This document shows, piece after piece, positions 35,119 to 42,206 of a stretch of DNA of 64,000 nucleotides. The notes beneath the pieces are model-generated. The model had not been told where the DNA came from. It saw only the letters and a program-made list of their open reading frames with translations, and made no database searches. Origin of the DNA: Variovorax paradoxus (lineage in GTDB: Bacteria; Pseudomonadota; Gammaproteobacteria; Burkholderiales; Burkholderiaceae_C). The position numbers and the translations under genes are program-made. Where the stretch lies: contig NZ_LR743507.1 in assembly GCF_902712855.1 (NCBI RefSeq), positions 5,256,001 to 5,320,000 of the forward strand, in the 5' to 3' direction. The first letter of the stretch is position 1; every line of letters begins with the position of its first letter.

Positions 35119-36465
35119 TGACCCGTCCTGCCATAGGTTGACACCTATGAAGGACACACAGCCGGCTTGATCCAGCCGGCAACGGACGCCCGATGAACCT
35201 CATCGGGCGTTTTCAATTTTAGGGACAGGTGCGGTCTCTCTTGGTTGTAGATCTGCACGGCCTGCTGGACCATCCGGCTGGCCTGGGTCAGATCGGCAGG
35301 CCGGTGCAGCAGGAACTCCATCTTCAAGATCCCGTTGACGCGCTCGGCCAGCGCGTTCTGATAGCAGTCGTAGCCGTCCGTCATCGAGCAGGCGATGCCG
35401 TGGCGGCGGTGGATTTCCTGATAGTCGTTCGAGCAGTACTGGATGCCCCTGTCCGAGTGATGCACCAGCATTTGCCCAGTCTTGCGGCCCTTGAGCGCCA
35501 CCTTCAGCGCCCGGCTGACCTGCTCGGTGTGCAGGCTGTCGTGCACGTGATGGCCCACGATCTTGCGCGACCACGCATCCGTCACCAGGCTGAGATAGAC
35601 GAATCCTTGATCGGTCGGCAGGTAGGTGATGTCAGCCACCCAGACCTGCTCGCTGCCGGTGGGGCGCACCTGATCCGGCCCCTGCTTGAGCAGGTTGGGA
35701 TGACGGCGCAACCGGTGATGGCTGTCGGTGGTCTTGTGATACGCCCGCCTGGGCTGAACCAGCATGTGGGCCTCGCGCAGCACGTCCAGCAACGCATCGC
35801 GCCCCAGGCTCGCGTTGGCCTGGTGCAGCGGCTGCTTGAGAAGATGGTGCAGCTTGCGCGCGCCCAGCCGCGGCTGGCGCAGGCGCACGGAACGCACAAG
35901 CTCGATCACTGTGTCAGAACGGGCACGGCATTGCTGCTGGTGCTGCAGTTGTTGGTAGTAAGCCTGGCGGCTGACGCCCCAATGGCGGCAAGCCCTCAAC
36001 ACGCTCAGCCCGGGACGAGCTTTTGCGAGAGGACTTGCCCGAAGGCTTTTTACGACACGCACCCCATAGTCCTTCTTCAGGACATCGAGCACGGCCTCGA
36101 ACAACTGAGCCTTCTCATTGGCCTCGCGAAGCTGGACTTCGAGAGCCTTGATCCTCTGCTCAGGAGTCAGCGGCGCAGCGGATGGCGATGCGGAATTCTT
36201 GATCGGTACTGGCATGGGAAGCCGACATGATGCCGAACCCCAGCTCTGGCGGCCATGCTTGCGCAGCCACACCAACACCGTCGAGCGACCCTGGATGCCG
36301 TAGCGCTCCTGGGCCTGCTTGTACGTGAGCTCGCCTTTTTCTACCTGATCGACCACCGACAGCTTAAAAGCCAGCGTGTAGTCGCTCTGCGTGCGTTTGA
36401 TGCCTGATTCCATTGACTTGCCTTTTCTGAGAGGAAAAGGTGTCAACCCAGGTCAGGACGGGTCA
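35119..36465 (-). mobile_element. IS3-family insertion sequence, 1347 bp, complete
   Basis: Terminal inverted repeats of about 28 bp begin TGACCCGTCCTG at the left (35119) and, on the other strand, TGACCCGTCCTG at the right (ending 36465); they agree except for a few inner bases. A 3-bp target duplication CCA flanks it (35116-35118 and 36466-36468). The transposase gene occupies most of it and is intact. Sharp ends and the clean duplication suggest a recent insertion. Confidence 0.93.
35145..36413 (-). CDS. IS3-family transposase, single continuous reading frame
   Basis: A 422-residue DDE transposase from the ATG at 36413 (a TTG at 36446 would add 11 residues). The N-terminal HTH is 'FKLSVVDQVEKGELTYKQAQ' with 'YGIQGRSTVLVWLRKHG'; a leucine-rich helix follows ('IKALEVQLREANEKAQLFEA'). 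The rve domain holds the catalytic triad: Asp in 'WVADITYLPTD', Asp in 'LVHHSDRGIQYCSNDY' and Glu in 'ALAERVNGILKMEFL'. Most IS3 elements need a -1 frameshift between OrfA and OrfB; here the parts are in one frame. Confidence 0.95.
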   Translation of the reverse strand: MESGIKRTQSDYTLAFKLSVVDQVEKGELTYKQAQERYGIQGRSTVLVWLRKHGRQSWGSASCRLPMPVPIKNSASPSAAPLTPEQRIKALEVQLREANEKAQLFEAVLDVLKKDYGVRVVKSLRASPLAKARPGLSVLRACRHWGVSRQAYYQQLQHQQQCRARSDTVIELVRSVRLRQPRLGARKLHHLLKQPLHQANASLGRDALLDVLREAHMLVQPRRAYHKTTDSHHRLRRHPNLLKQGPDQVRPTGSEQVWVADITYLPTDQGFVYLSLVTDAWSRKIVGHHVHDSLHTEQVSRALKVALKGRKTGQMLVHHSDRGIQYCSNDYQEIHRRHGIACSMTDGYDCYQNALAERVNGILKMEFLLHRPADLTQASRMVQQAVQIYNQERPHLSLKLKTPDEVHRASVAGWIKPAVCPS

Positions 36466-36475
36466 CCACCAACAT

Positions 36476-36512
36476 AAAAGCCTTGCAGGTCAATGACTTG
36501 CAAGGCTTTTTT
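36476..36512 (+). terminator. Original tRNA terminator displaced by the island
   Basis: An 11-bp stem (GCCTTGCAGGT / ACTTGCAAGGC, one G-T pair), 5-base loop CAATG, A-run before and T6 after. It lies five bases past the attR repeat, just as 29229-29265 follows attL. Before integration it would have terminated the tRNA transcript. Confidence 0.9.
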
Positions 36513-36547
36513 CTTTGCCGCGAACGGCTGGCCGATAATCCGCGCCG

Positions 36548-36943
36548 ATGCCCAGACACGACGCCCTTTCCCATCCTGCGCTGCGCGCGGGCATGCGGCG
36601 TCCCGGCACGGGGCTGATCCGCTGGGTGTTGCTGTGGTTCGCGCTGTCGCTGGGCGTGGCCGTCGCGTCGCCTGTCGTCCATCCGCAGACTGTCGAACTC
36701 GTCTGTTCGAACACCGGTTCGGTCAAGGCTATCGTGCACACCGACGACGGCGCGCAGGAACTCGGCGCCGGTCACATGGACTGCCCGCTGTGCGTGCTGA
36801 CCGGCGCGCCGCCGACAACGCCCACGGTCGAGCTGCCGGTGCTCCTGCCGCCGGCCTGCACGGTCCGGCCGATGCCCTCTGTGCATATCGCCGCGGCCAC
36901 CGCTGCGCCCTTGCCGGCGCGCGGGCCTCCGTCGCTCTCCTGA
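36548..36943 (+). CDS. DUF2946 family protein, probably copper-related
   Basis: A 131-residue protein. One hydrophobic segment at about residues 23-42 ('LIRWVLLWFALSLGVAVASP') could be a signal or anchor. The DUF2946 hallmark is the His-x-x-Cys-x-x-Cys motif in 'AGHMDCPLCVLTG'. A Pro/Ala-rich tail follows. Such proteins are often found beside SCO1 and PCuAC genes, as here, so a role in periplasmic copper handling is likely by context. It begins 36 bp after the displaced terminator. Confidence 0.75.
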   Translation: MPRHDALSHPALRAGMRRPGTGLIRWVLLWFALSLGVAVASPVVHPQTVELVCSNTGSVKAIVHTDDGAQELGAGHMDCPLCVLTGAPPTTPTVELPVLLPPACTVRPMPSVHIAAATAAPLPARGPPSLS

Positions 36944-37054
36944 CCTTTCTTCGTCAGTTCGTGCGCGCTTGATGCAGTCCGTCGGGACGCGCGTCGCACG
37001 CCATCCCGCAACGAGCCGGCGCCCACCGCTGCGCCGGAGAGAGCCATTCCTTCC

Positions 37055-37669
37055 ATGACCCACACATTTCCTTCCACGCGTCGCACGCTGCTGCTGGCCG
37101 CCGGCGCAGGAGCCGCGCTCACGCTCGCAGGCTGCGACCGGATCCTGCCCGCCAGCTTCAACGGCGTGGACATCACCGGCGCCAGCTACGCGCAGGACTT
37201 CCGCCTGACCGATGCCGAAGGCCGCGAACGCACGCTCGCCGACTTCAAGGGCAAGGCCGTGATGATGTTCTTCGGCTTCACCCAGTGCCCCGACGTGTGC
37301 CCCACCGCGCTCGTGCGCGCGGCCGAGATCAAGCGGCTGCTCGGCACCGACGGCGAACGCCTGCAGGTGATCTTCGTCACCGTCGATCCCGAGCGCGACC
37401 TGCCGGTGGTGCTCAAGGCCTACACGCAGGCCTTCGACCCGAGCTTCATCGGCCTGTACGGCGACCTGCAGAGGACAGCCGAGACCGCCAAGGCCTTCAA
37501 GGTCTTCTACAAGAAGGTGCCCACCGGTTCGTCGTACACGATGGACCATTCGGCCTTCAGCTACGTGTTCGATCCGAAAGGCAAGATCCGCCTCGTGCTG
37601 CGCCACGAGCAGAGCGCGCAGGAATGCGCACAGGACCTTCGCCAGATTCTCGGGACCGCGTCCGCCTGA
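37055..37669 (+). CDS. SCO1/SenC-family copper chaperone
   Basis: A 204-residue periplasmic protein. The N-terminus has a twin-Arg-like 'RRTLLLAAGAGAALTLAGCD' with a lipobox Cys, so it is probably a lipoprotein. The thioredoxin fold carries the copper site Cys-x3-Cys in 'FGFTQCPDVCPTALVRA' and the distal His in 'TMDHSAFSYVFDPKG'. SCO1 delivers copper to the CuA site of cytochrome c oxidase. It lies between DUF2946 and PCuAC genes. Confidence 0.92.
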   Translation: MTHTFPSTRRTLLLAAGAGAALTLAGCDRILPASFNGVDITGASYAQDFRLTDAEGRERTLADFKGKAVMMFFGFTQCPDVCPTALVRAAEIKRLLGTDGERLQVIFVTVDPERDLPVVLKAYTQAFDPSFIGLYGDLQRTAETAKAFKVFYKKVPTGSSYTMDHSAFSYVFDPKGKIRLVLRHEQSAQECAQDLRQILGTASA

Positions 37670-37703
37670 CGCCTTAGCCATTCAACCCAAGGAAATCATC
37701 TTC

Positions 37704-38183
37704 ATGAAATTCGTCTCGCACACCCTCATCGCAGCCGCCGCCCTGCTCGGCGCCCACGCCCACGCGCAAGTCACCGTCAAGGATGCATGGGTGCGCGCCA
37801 CCGTGCCGCAGCAGAAGGCCACCGGCGCCTTCATGCGGCTCGATGCCGCGAAGGACACCCGCCTCGTCTCGGCCAGTTCGCCCGTCACGCCGGTGGTGGA
37901 AGTCCATGAAATGGCAATGCAGGACAGCGTGATGCGCATGCGCCAGATTCCCGCGCTCGACGTGCCCGCCGGCAAGATCGTCGAGCTCAAGCCTGGCGGC
38001 TATCACGTCATGCTGCTCGACCTCAAGCAGCAGGTGAAGGAAGGCGACACCGTGCCGCTCACGCTGGTGTTCGAAGGCAAGGACGGGCAGCGCGAATCGG
38101 TCGAGGTGAAGGCGCCGGTACGTGCGCTCAACGCGTCCGCGCAGCCTGCCAAGGCGGCGGGTCACGGCGAGCACAAGCACTGA
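37704..38183 (+). CDS. PCu(A)C periplasmic copper chaperone
   Basis: A 159-residue protein with a signal peptide ('LIAAAALLGAHAHAQ', cleavage near residue 22). The conserved copper ligands are in 'VVEVHEMAMQDSVMRMRQI' (His, Met) and 'LKPGGYHVMLLDLK' (His, Met), i.e. the H-M-x10-M-x21-H-x-M pattern. A His-rich tail 'GHGEHKH' may bind extra metal. It hands Cu(I) to SCO1 or the oxidase. It is 34 bp after the SCO1 gene and probably co-transcribed. Confidence 0.93.
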   Translation: MKFVSHTLIAAAALLGAHAHAQVTVKDAWVRATVPQQKATGAFMRLDAAKDTRLVSASSPVTPVVEVHEMAMQDSVMRMRQIPALDVPAGKIVELKPGGYHVMLLDLKQQVKEGDTVPLTLVFEGKDGQRESVEVKAPVRALNASAQPAKAAGHGEHKH

Positions 38184-38273
38184 TCTCGAGCGCGTCGGCG
38201 GCGGCGAGCTTCGAGCAGGCCGGAAGAAATACCCTGTTCTGGGTATGGCCCTTGACCCGGGTGTACACAAGAA

Positions 38274-38297
38274 TGATCATTTAATAACAATTGATCA
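38274..38297. promoter_or_regulatory. AT-rich inverted TGATCA pair
   Basis: TGATCA (38274-38279) and TGATCA (38292-38297) are separated by an AT-rich 12-base spacer, in a 200-bp gap that is otherwise GC-rich. The arrangement would suit a dimeric regulator or the promoter of the following gene at 38384. No regulator can be named. Confidence 0.35.
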
Positions 38298-38383
38298 CAT
38301 TTATGCCCGCTTGGCGGTTGCCTCTCACAAGCTGCTTCTGATGGGCGGCCCCACTTCCCCGGCATCGACCGGGTGAAGCCGAA

Positions 38384-38938
38384 ATGGCACGAACGGCAGC
38401 GGGGGTCGTAGACAGGGGATCTTCGGTGCCGCTTACCTACCTGCTCCACCTGGAGCATGCACGCTTGCCGCTGCATGTGACCGACGCACAAGACGTCCGG
38501 CGCGTTTCGGTGTTGAAAGCCACAGGCCTGGTCGAGGCCGAGATCGATCCGGCGTTCGACCCGGGGGGCAACTACCGGCTCGCCCAGGCGGCGCTGGTGG
38601 TCTGCATCACCGAAGACGGCCACGCGGAGATCGCCAGCATGCGCAGCCGCAAGCGCGCCGGCAAGGAAACCCGGGCCGCGTCGAAGCAGTCGCCGCCGCC
38701 GAAGCCGAAGGGCCCCGACGCGCTGGCTTACCTGCGCAGCATCGAAGGCGCCTCGTTCCCGCTGCGTGTGGAGAACCACGACGAGATCAACTGCATCGAG
38801 GCCCTGAAGCAGGCCGGCTTCGTCGACGCGACCATCAGCCCCGCGCTCACCTGGAAGGACAGCACCGAGCCGCGCGAACTCGCGATCGTCAGGCGCATCA
38901 CGCCGCTGGGGCGCGCTCAGCTCAAGCGGCAGCGGTAA
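38384..38938 (+). CDS. Hypothetical protein with two repeated domains
   Basis: A 184-residue protein of unknown function built of two related halves. The first runs from 'VPLTYLLHLEHARLPLHV' through 'VLKATGLVEAEIDPAFD'; the second from 'DALAYLRSIEGASFPLRV' through 'ALKQAGFVDATISPALT'. They are joined by a basic Lys/Pro-rich linker ('MRSRKRAGKETR...PPPKPKG'). There is no signal peptide. The internal duplication is clear, but I recognise no family. Confidence 0.65.
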   Translation: MARTAAGVVDRGSSVPLTYLLHLEHARLPLHVTDAQDVRRVSVLKATGLVEAEIDPAFDPGGNYRLAQAALVVCITEDGHAEIASMRSRKRAGKETRAASKQSPPPKPKGPDALAYLRSIEGASFPLRVENHDEINCIEALKQAGFVDATISPALTWKDSTEPRELAIVRRITPLGRAQLKRQR

Positions 38939-38987
38939 CCTGTGCGCCCTGGATGCATCGACCGACGACGAGAGAACGCAAGACACC

Positions 38988-39236
38988 ATGGCGACGATCC
39001 CCCACCGAACGGACTTCCCCGAAGGCACCGAGTTCGTGATCAAGGAATTCGATGTGCCGCTCGTCCGGATGCCGCACGGCGAGCGCTGGACCTGGTTCAA
39101 CTGGTTCGGCGGCGCACCGCGCCCCTATTCCGTCGAACACCTCAAGCCGGGCAACAACTGGCCGGCCGCCACCTTCGAGGCGTGGGCCGCCGTGGTGAAG
39201 GCGTCGCTGCCGAGCGGCGCTGGAGCACAGGCCTGA
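38988..39236 (+). CDS. Small hypothetical protein, aromatic-rich
   Basis: An 82-residue protein with a high share of Trp, Phe and Tyr ('RWTWFNWFGGAPRPYSVEHL'). No signal peptide or membrane segment is seen. It follows the duplicated-domain gene by 49 bp in the same direction. The function is unknown; the compact length and conserved-looking Trp cluster suggest a real small folded protein. Confidence 0.55.
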   Translation: MATIPHRTDFPEGTEFVIKEFDVPLVRMPHGERWTWFNWFGGAPRPYSVEHLKPGNNWPAATFEAWAAVVKASLPSGAGAQA

Positions 39237-39425
39237 CGGCTTCCCGCCTATCACGCTTTTCCGCATTCCTCACCCCGCGGTAGACATGTTTTTCGCTCTC
39301 CCGGACGGGGTGCCTATTCAACAGGCAACGTATCGGGAAGCCACGCCAGCTCTCGCTTCGCGCGGTCGCCTCCCCGCACAACCCACAGAGTTGTCCACAG
39401 AAAAATCGAACAAGTCATCGAACTG

Positions 39426-41066
39426 TCAAAGAGATGTCGCGGCGACGTAACCCTTGAACTGTTCGCGCAGCTTCGTCTTCAGCAGCTTGCCGGTGGCTGT
39501 ATGCGGCAGGCTGTCGACGAAAGCCACGTCGTCGGGCAACCACCATTTCACGACGCGGCCCGCGAGGAATGTGAGCAGTTCCTCGCGGGTCACTTCCACG
39601 CCCGTGCGCTTCACCACGATGAGCAACGGGCGCTCCTGCCACTTCGGATGCGCCACGCCGATCACCGCCGCCTCGGCCACCGCGGGGTGCGCGCTCGCAG
39701 CGTTCTCCAGGTCGATGGACGAAATCCATTCGCCGCCCGACTTGATGACGTCCTTCGCACGGTCGACCAGCGTCACGTAGCCATCGGCGTCGACGGTCGC
39801 CACGTCGCCCGTCGGAAAGAAGCCCTCGGCATCGAGCACGGATCCGCCTTCGCCCTTGAAGTAACCGCTCGCGATCCACGGCCCGCGCACGTGAAGGTGG
39901 CCGAAGGCCTTGCCGTCGTGCGGCAGGCGGCGGCCGTCCTCGCCGACGATCTTCAGCTCGACGCCCCACACGCCGCGGCCCTGCTTCATCTTGACGACGG
40001 TCTGCCCTTCCTTCGACAGCGCGAGGTGCTTCGGCAGCAGGTTGCCGATCACGCCGATGGGGCTGGTCTCTGTCATGCCCCAGCCCTGCACGAAGTCGGC
40101 ACCGAAGTCGCGCTCGAAGCGCTCGATCATGCTGCGCGGCGTGGCTGCACCGCCCACGCCGATGCGCTTCAGCCCGATGGCGCGCGTGTCGATCTCCGGA
40201 TGCGCGTCGAAGTACTGGAACAGCATCAGCCAGATGGTGGGCACCGCCTGCGAGAAGCCGACCTTCTCGTCGCGCATCAGCTCGTACAGGCTCTGCGCAT
40301 CCATGTGCGGGCCGGGCATGACGAGCTTCGCGCCCGCCATGGCGGCCGCATACGGCATGCCCCACGCGTTGGCATGGAACATCGGCACGGCCAGCAGCAG
40401 CGTCATCTGCGAGTTCACGCCGAAGGTATCGGGCGCGCACTCCATCAGCGAATGCAGCACGGTCGAGCGGTGCGAATACAGCACGCCCTTGGGGTTGCCC
40501 GTGGTGCCGGAGGTGTAGCAGAGCGACGAGGCGGTGCGCTCGTCGAACTCGGGCCATGCATAGACCTCGCTCTGCGCGCCGACAAGCTCCTCGTAGCACA
40601 GCAGGTTCGGCACGTCGATGGCGGGCATGTGCGCGCGGTCGGTCATCGCGATGAAGGCGCGCACCGACTTCAGGCCCGGCGCGAGCTTCTCGACCAGCGG
40701 CGCGAAGCTGGTGTCGAAGAACAGCACCTTGTCCTCGGCATGGTTGACGATGTAGTCGATCTGCTCCGAAAAGAGCCGCGGGTTGACGGTGTGCAGCACC
40801 GCGCCCGAACCCGACACGCCGTAGTACAGCGCGAGGTGCCGGTGCGTGTTCCACGCCAGCGTGCCGACGCGGTCGCCGGGGCCGATGTCGAGCGTCTTCA
40901 GCGCATTCGCCACCTGCTTGGCGCGGCGCTGCACCTCGGCATAGCAGGTGCGGTGGACCGGGCCCTCCACCGTGCGCCCGACGATCTGCGCGTGCGGATG
41001 GAAGGTGGCCGCATGGTCGATGAGCGACGAGATGAGCAACGGGCGGTCCTGCATCAATCCGAACAT
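39426..41066 (-). CDS. Fatty-acyl-CoA ligase (AMP-forming)
   Basis: A 546-residue ANL-superfamily enzyme from the ATG at 41066, activating a carboxylate to its CoA thioester via an acyl-adenylate. The P-loop motif is 'LCYTSGTTGNPKGVLYSHRS', then 'QGWGMTETSPIG' and 'FFPTGDVATVDADGYVTLVD'. The catalytic Lys lies in 'PHTATGKLLKTKLREQ'. It resembles the medium/long-chain DMSO/AlkK-type ligases. A TCGTC-N6-GACGA site lies 64 bp upstream of the start, linking it to the thiolase and other acyl-CoA genes. Convergent neighbours are unknown small genes. Confidence 0.92.
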   Translation of the reverse strand: MFGLMQDRPLLISSLIDHAATFHPHAQIVGRTVEGPVHRTCYAEVQRRAKQVANALKTLDIGPGDRVGTLAWNTHRHLALYYGVSGSGAVLHTVNPRLFSEQIDYIVNHAEDKVLFFDTSFAPLVEKLAPGLKSVRAFIAMTDRAHMPAIDVPNLLCYEELVGAQSEVYAWPEFDERTASSLCYTSGTTGNPKGVLYSHRSTVLHSLMECAPDTFGVNSQMTLLLAVPMFHANAWGMPYAAAMAGAKLVMPGPHMDAQSLYELMRDEKVGFSQAVPTIWLMLFQYFDAHPEIDTRAIGLKRIGVGGAATPRSMIERFERDFGADFVQGWGMTETSPIGVIGNLLPKHLALSKEGQTVVKMKQGRGVWGVELKIVGEDGRRLPHDGKAFGHLHVRGPWIASGYFKGEGGSVLDAEGFFPTGDVATVDADGYVTLVDRAKDVIKSGGEWISSIDLENAASAHPAVAEAAVIGVAHPKWQERPLLIVVKRTGVEVTREELLTFLAGRVVKWWLPDDVAFVDSLPHTATGKLLKTKLREQFKGYVAATSL

Positions 41067-41130
41067 GGCTTGTCTCCTTTGTGGGGCTGTCGTCGCGCTG
41101 CATCGTAGGCAACGGCCGGCGCGGGCCACA

Positions 41131-41146
41131 TCGTCGGAACGGACGA
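41131..41146. promoter_or_regulatory. Inverted repeat TCGTC-N6-GACGA, site 1
   Basis: TCGTCGGAACGGACGA, flanked by A and T that extend the palindrome by one pair. It is centred upstream of the ligase gene (start 41066), 64 bp from the start codon. Same core, orientation and distance as site 2. Confidence 0.75.
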
Positions 41147-41324
41147 TTGAAGACCTGCCGACCGCCTCGGACGGGTGTGAGGATCGTGCCGGCGGGCAGC
41201 ATGGCGCGGGCAGCTGCAGAACGTTCGCGGCGTGCGCCTGAACGACTTGCGGCTTCGCGGGCAGAATGCCGCACACCGGTGGCACATGCATCGCCTCGCT
41301 GCCCCTTCCGAAGCTGCTCATCCG

Positions 41325-41684
41325 ATGCCCCGAACCCTCTACTGCTGGCGCTGCAAGACAGACATGCCGATGCTCACGGAAGAAGAGTGGCAGATCGTTC
41401 ACCCGATCGGGTACATCGCCCAGATCAAGCAATACCGCGAAGAGACCGGCTGCTCGCTGAGCGAGGCGCACCGTGCGGGCCTGGGCAACTTGACGCTCAA
41501 GGCCTACGAGGAGATCACAGGCTACCGGGAAACCAACCCGAACGCGATCCTGCATCACCGCCTCAGCCTGTTCGGCCCACCGTGCCACGCCTGCGGCAAG
41601 CCGCTGCGTACCCCCATGGCGCGCTATTGCGCCGAATGCAATGCGCAGCGCATCGACACGCCCGCGCCACCCGGCGGGTCGTAA
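41325..41684 (+). CDS. Double zinc-ribbon-like hypothetical protein
   Basis: A 119-residue protein if started at the ATG before 'MPRTLYCWRCKTDMPM'; the frame is open 31 codons further upstream without conservation. The first Cys pair is in 'YCWRCKT', and the second knuckle is 'CHACGKPLRTPMARYCAECN' with CxxC spaced to CxxC, so zinc binding is likely. The middle part is helical ('HPIGYIAQIKQYREETGCSL'). I recognise no functional family. Confidence 0.6.
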   Translation: MPRTLYCWRCKTDMPMLTEEEWQIVHPIGYIAQIKQYREETGCSLSEAHRAGLGNLTLKAYEEITGYRETNPNAILHHRLSLFGPPCHACGKPLRTPMARYCAECNAQRIDTPAPPGGS

Positions 41685-41769
41685 TGAACACCCGCCCCAC
41701 ACACGGCCGCTGGTTCCCTGCGCAACGCCACGGCGGAGGATGCGCATCGCCCACGAAGGTGCCGCACGC

Positions 41770-42135
41770 ATGAAGCAGCCGACCCGCGCCTGGTCCCTGA
41801 ACGCATCGCTCCTGCTCTTCGCTGCGCCCGCGTTCGCCAACGGCAGCCTGCTGTGCGAAGGCCGGCCCTATTCGGCGGAAGTTCAGTTCAGGCTGTCCAC
41901 CGGCGAGCTGACCGGGCTGATCGTGGCGCGCACCGACCGGGACGATCCTGCGCCGCAGCGGTTCGTCCTGCGGCAGCACTTTGCGGATGCACGGCAGCAG
42001 GTGATGCGCATCCGGGGCACCGGAGCGGAGCGGCCTCACCGCACGGTCGCGCTGAGCGTGTCGAAGTCCCGTGGAACGCTGAGCTACGGCGGCGTGCAGC
42101 ACCGGCTGCGTTGCGACTGGGACAGCGCGGGCTGA
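41770..42135 (+). CDS. Small exported hypothetical protein
   Basis: A 121-residue protein from the ATG at 41770, with a clear signal peptide ('SLNASLLLFAAPAFANGS', cleavage after Ala~24). The mature part is beta-strand-like with two Cys ('LLCEGRPYSAEVQ' near the start and 'RLRCDWDSAG' at the end) that may form a disulfide. The function is unknown. It is convergent with the diguanylate cyclase gene, and an 11-bp tandem array lies between them. Confidence 0.6.
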   Translation: MKQPTRAWSLNASLLLFAAPAFANGSLLCEGRPYSAEVQFRLSTGELTGLIVARTDRDDPAPQRFVLRQHFADARQQVMRIRGTGAERPHRTVALSVSKSRGTLSYGGVQHRLRCDWDSAG

Positions 42136-42151
42136 CCCGGTTCAGCTCGGA

Positions 42152-42206
42152 CTCAGGCCGAGCTCAAGCCGAGCTCAAGCCGGGCTCAAGCCGGGCTCAG
42201 GCCGCG
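42152..42206. repeat. Five 11-bp tandem repeats
   Basis: Units are CTCAGGCCGAG, CTCAAGCCGAG, CTCAAGCCGGG (twice) and CTCAGGCCGCG. They fill the gap between two convergent genes, and the last unit contains the stop codon of the diguanylate cyclase gene. Units differ by one or two bases. Confidence 0.85.

Larger units (their letters stand above)
29207..36471. mobile_element. tRNA-integrated genomic island, about 7.3 kb
   Basis: The island starts in the tRNA 3' end and carries a tyrosine recombinase facing inward, a second recombinase-like gene, a small basic protein, an XRE repressor, an IS110-family element and an IS3-family element. Boundaries are set by a 17-bp direct repeat of the tRNA 3' end (29207-29223, and 35105-35118 joined to 36469-36471 across the IS3 element). 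Codon use and base composition look less GC-rich than the flanks by eye. No obvious cargo gene for resistance or metabolism is present, so it may be a decayed or minimal element. Confidence 0.9.

Noticed and set aside
39385..39420. TTGTCCACA near a short inverted repeat, considered as a DnaA box or replication origin
   Set aside because: Only one near-match, and no dnaA, dnaN or further boxes nearby.
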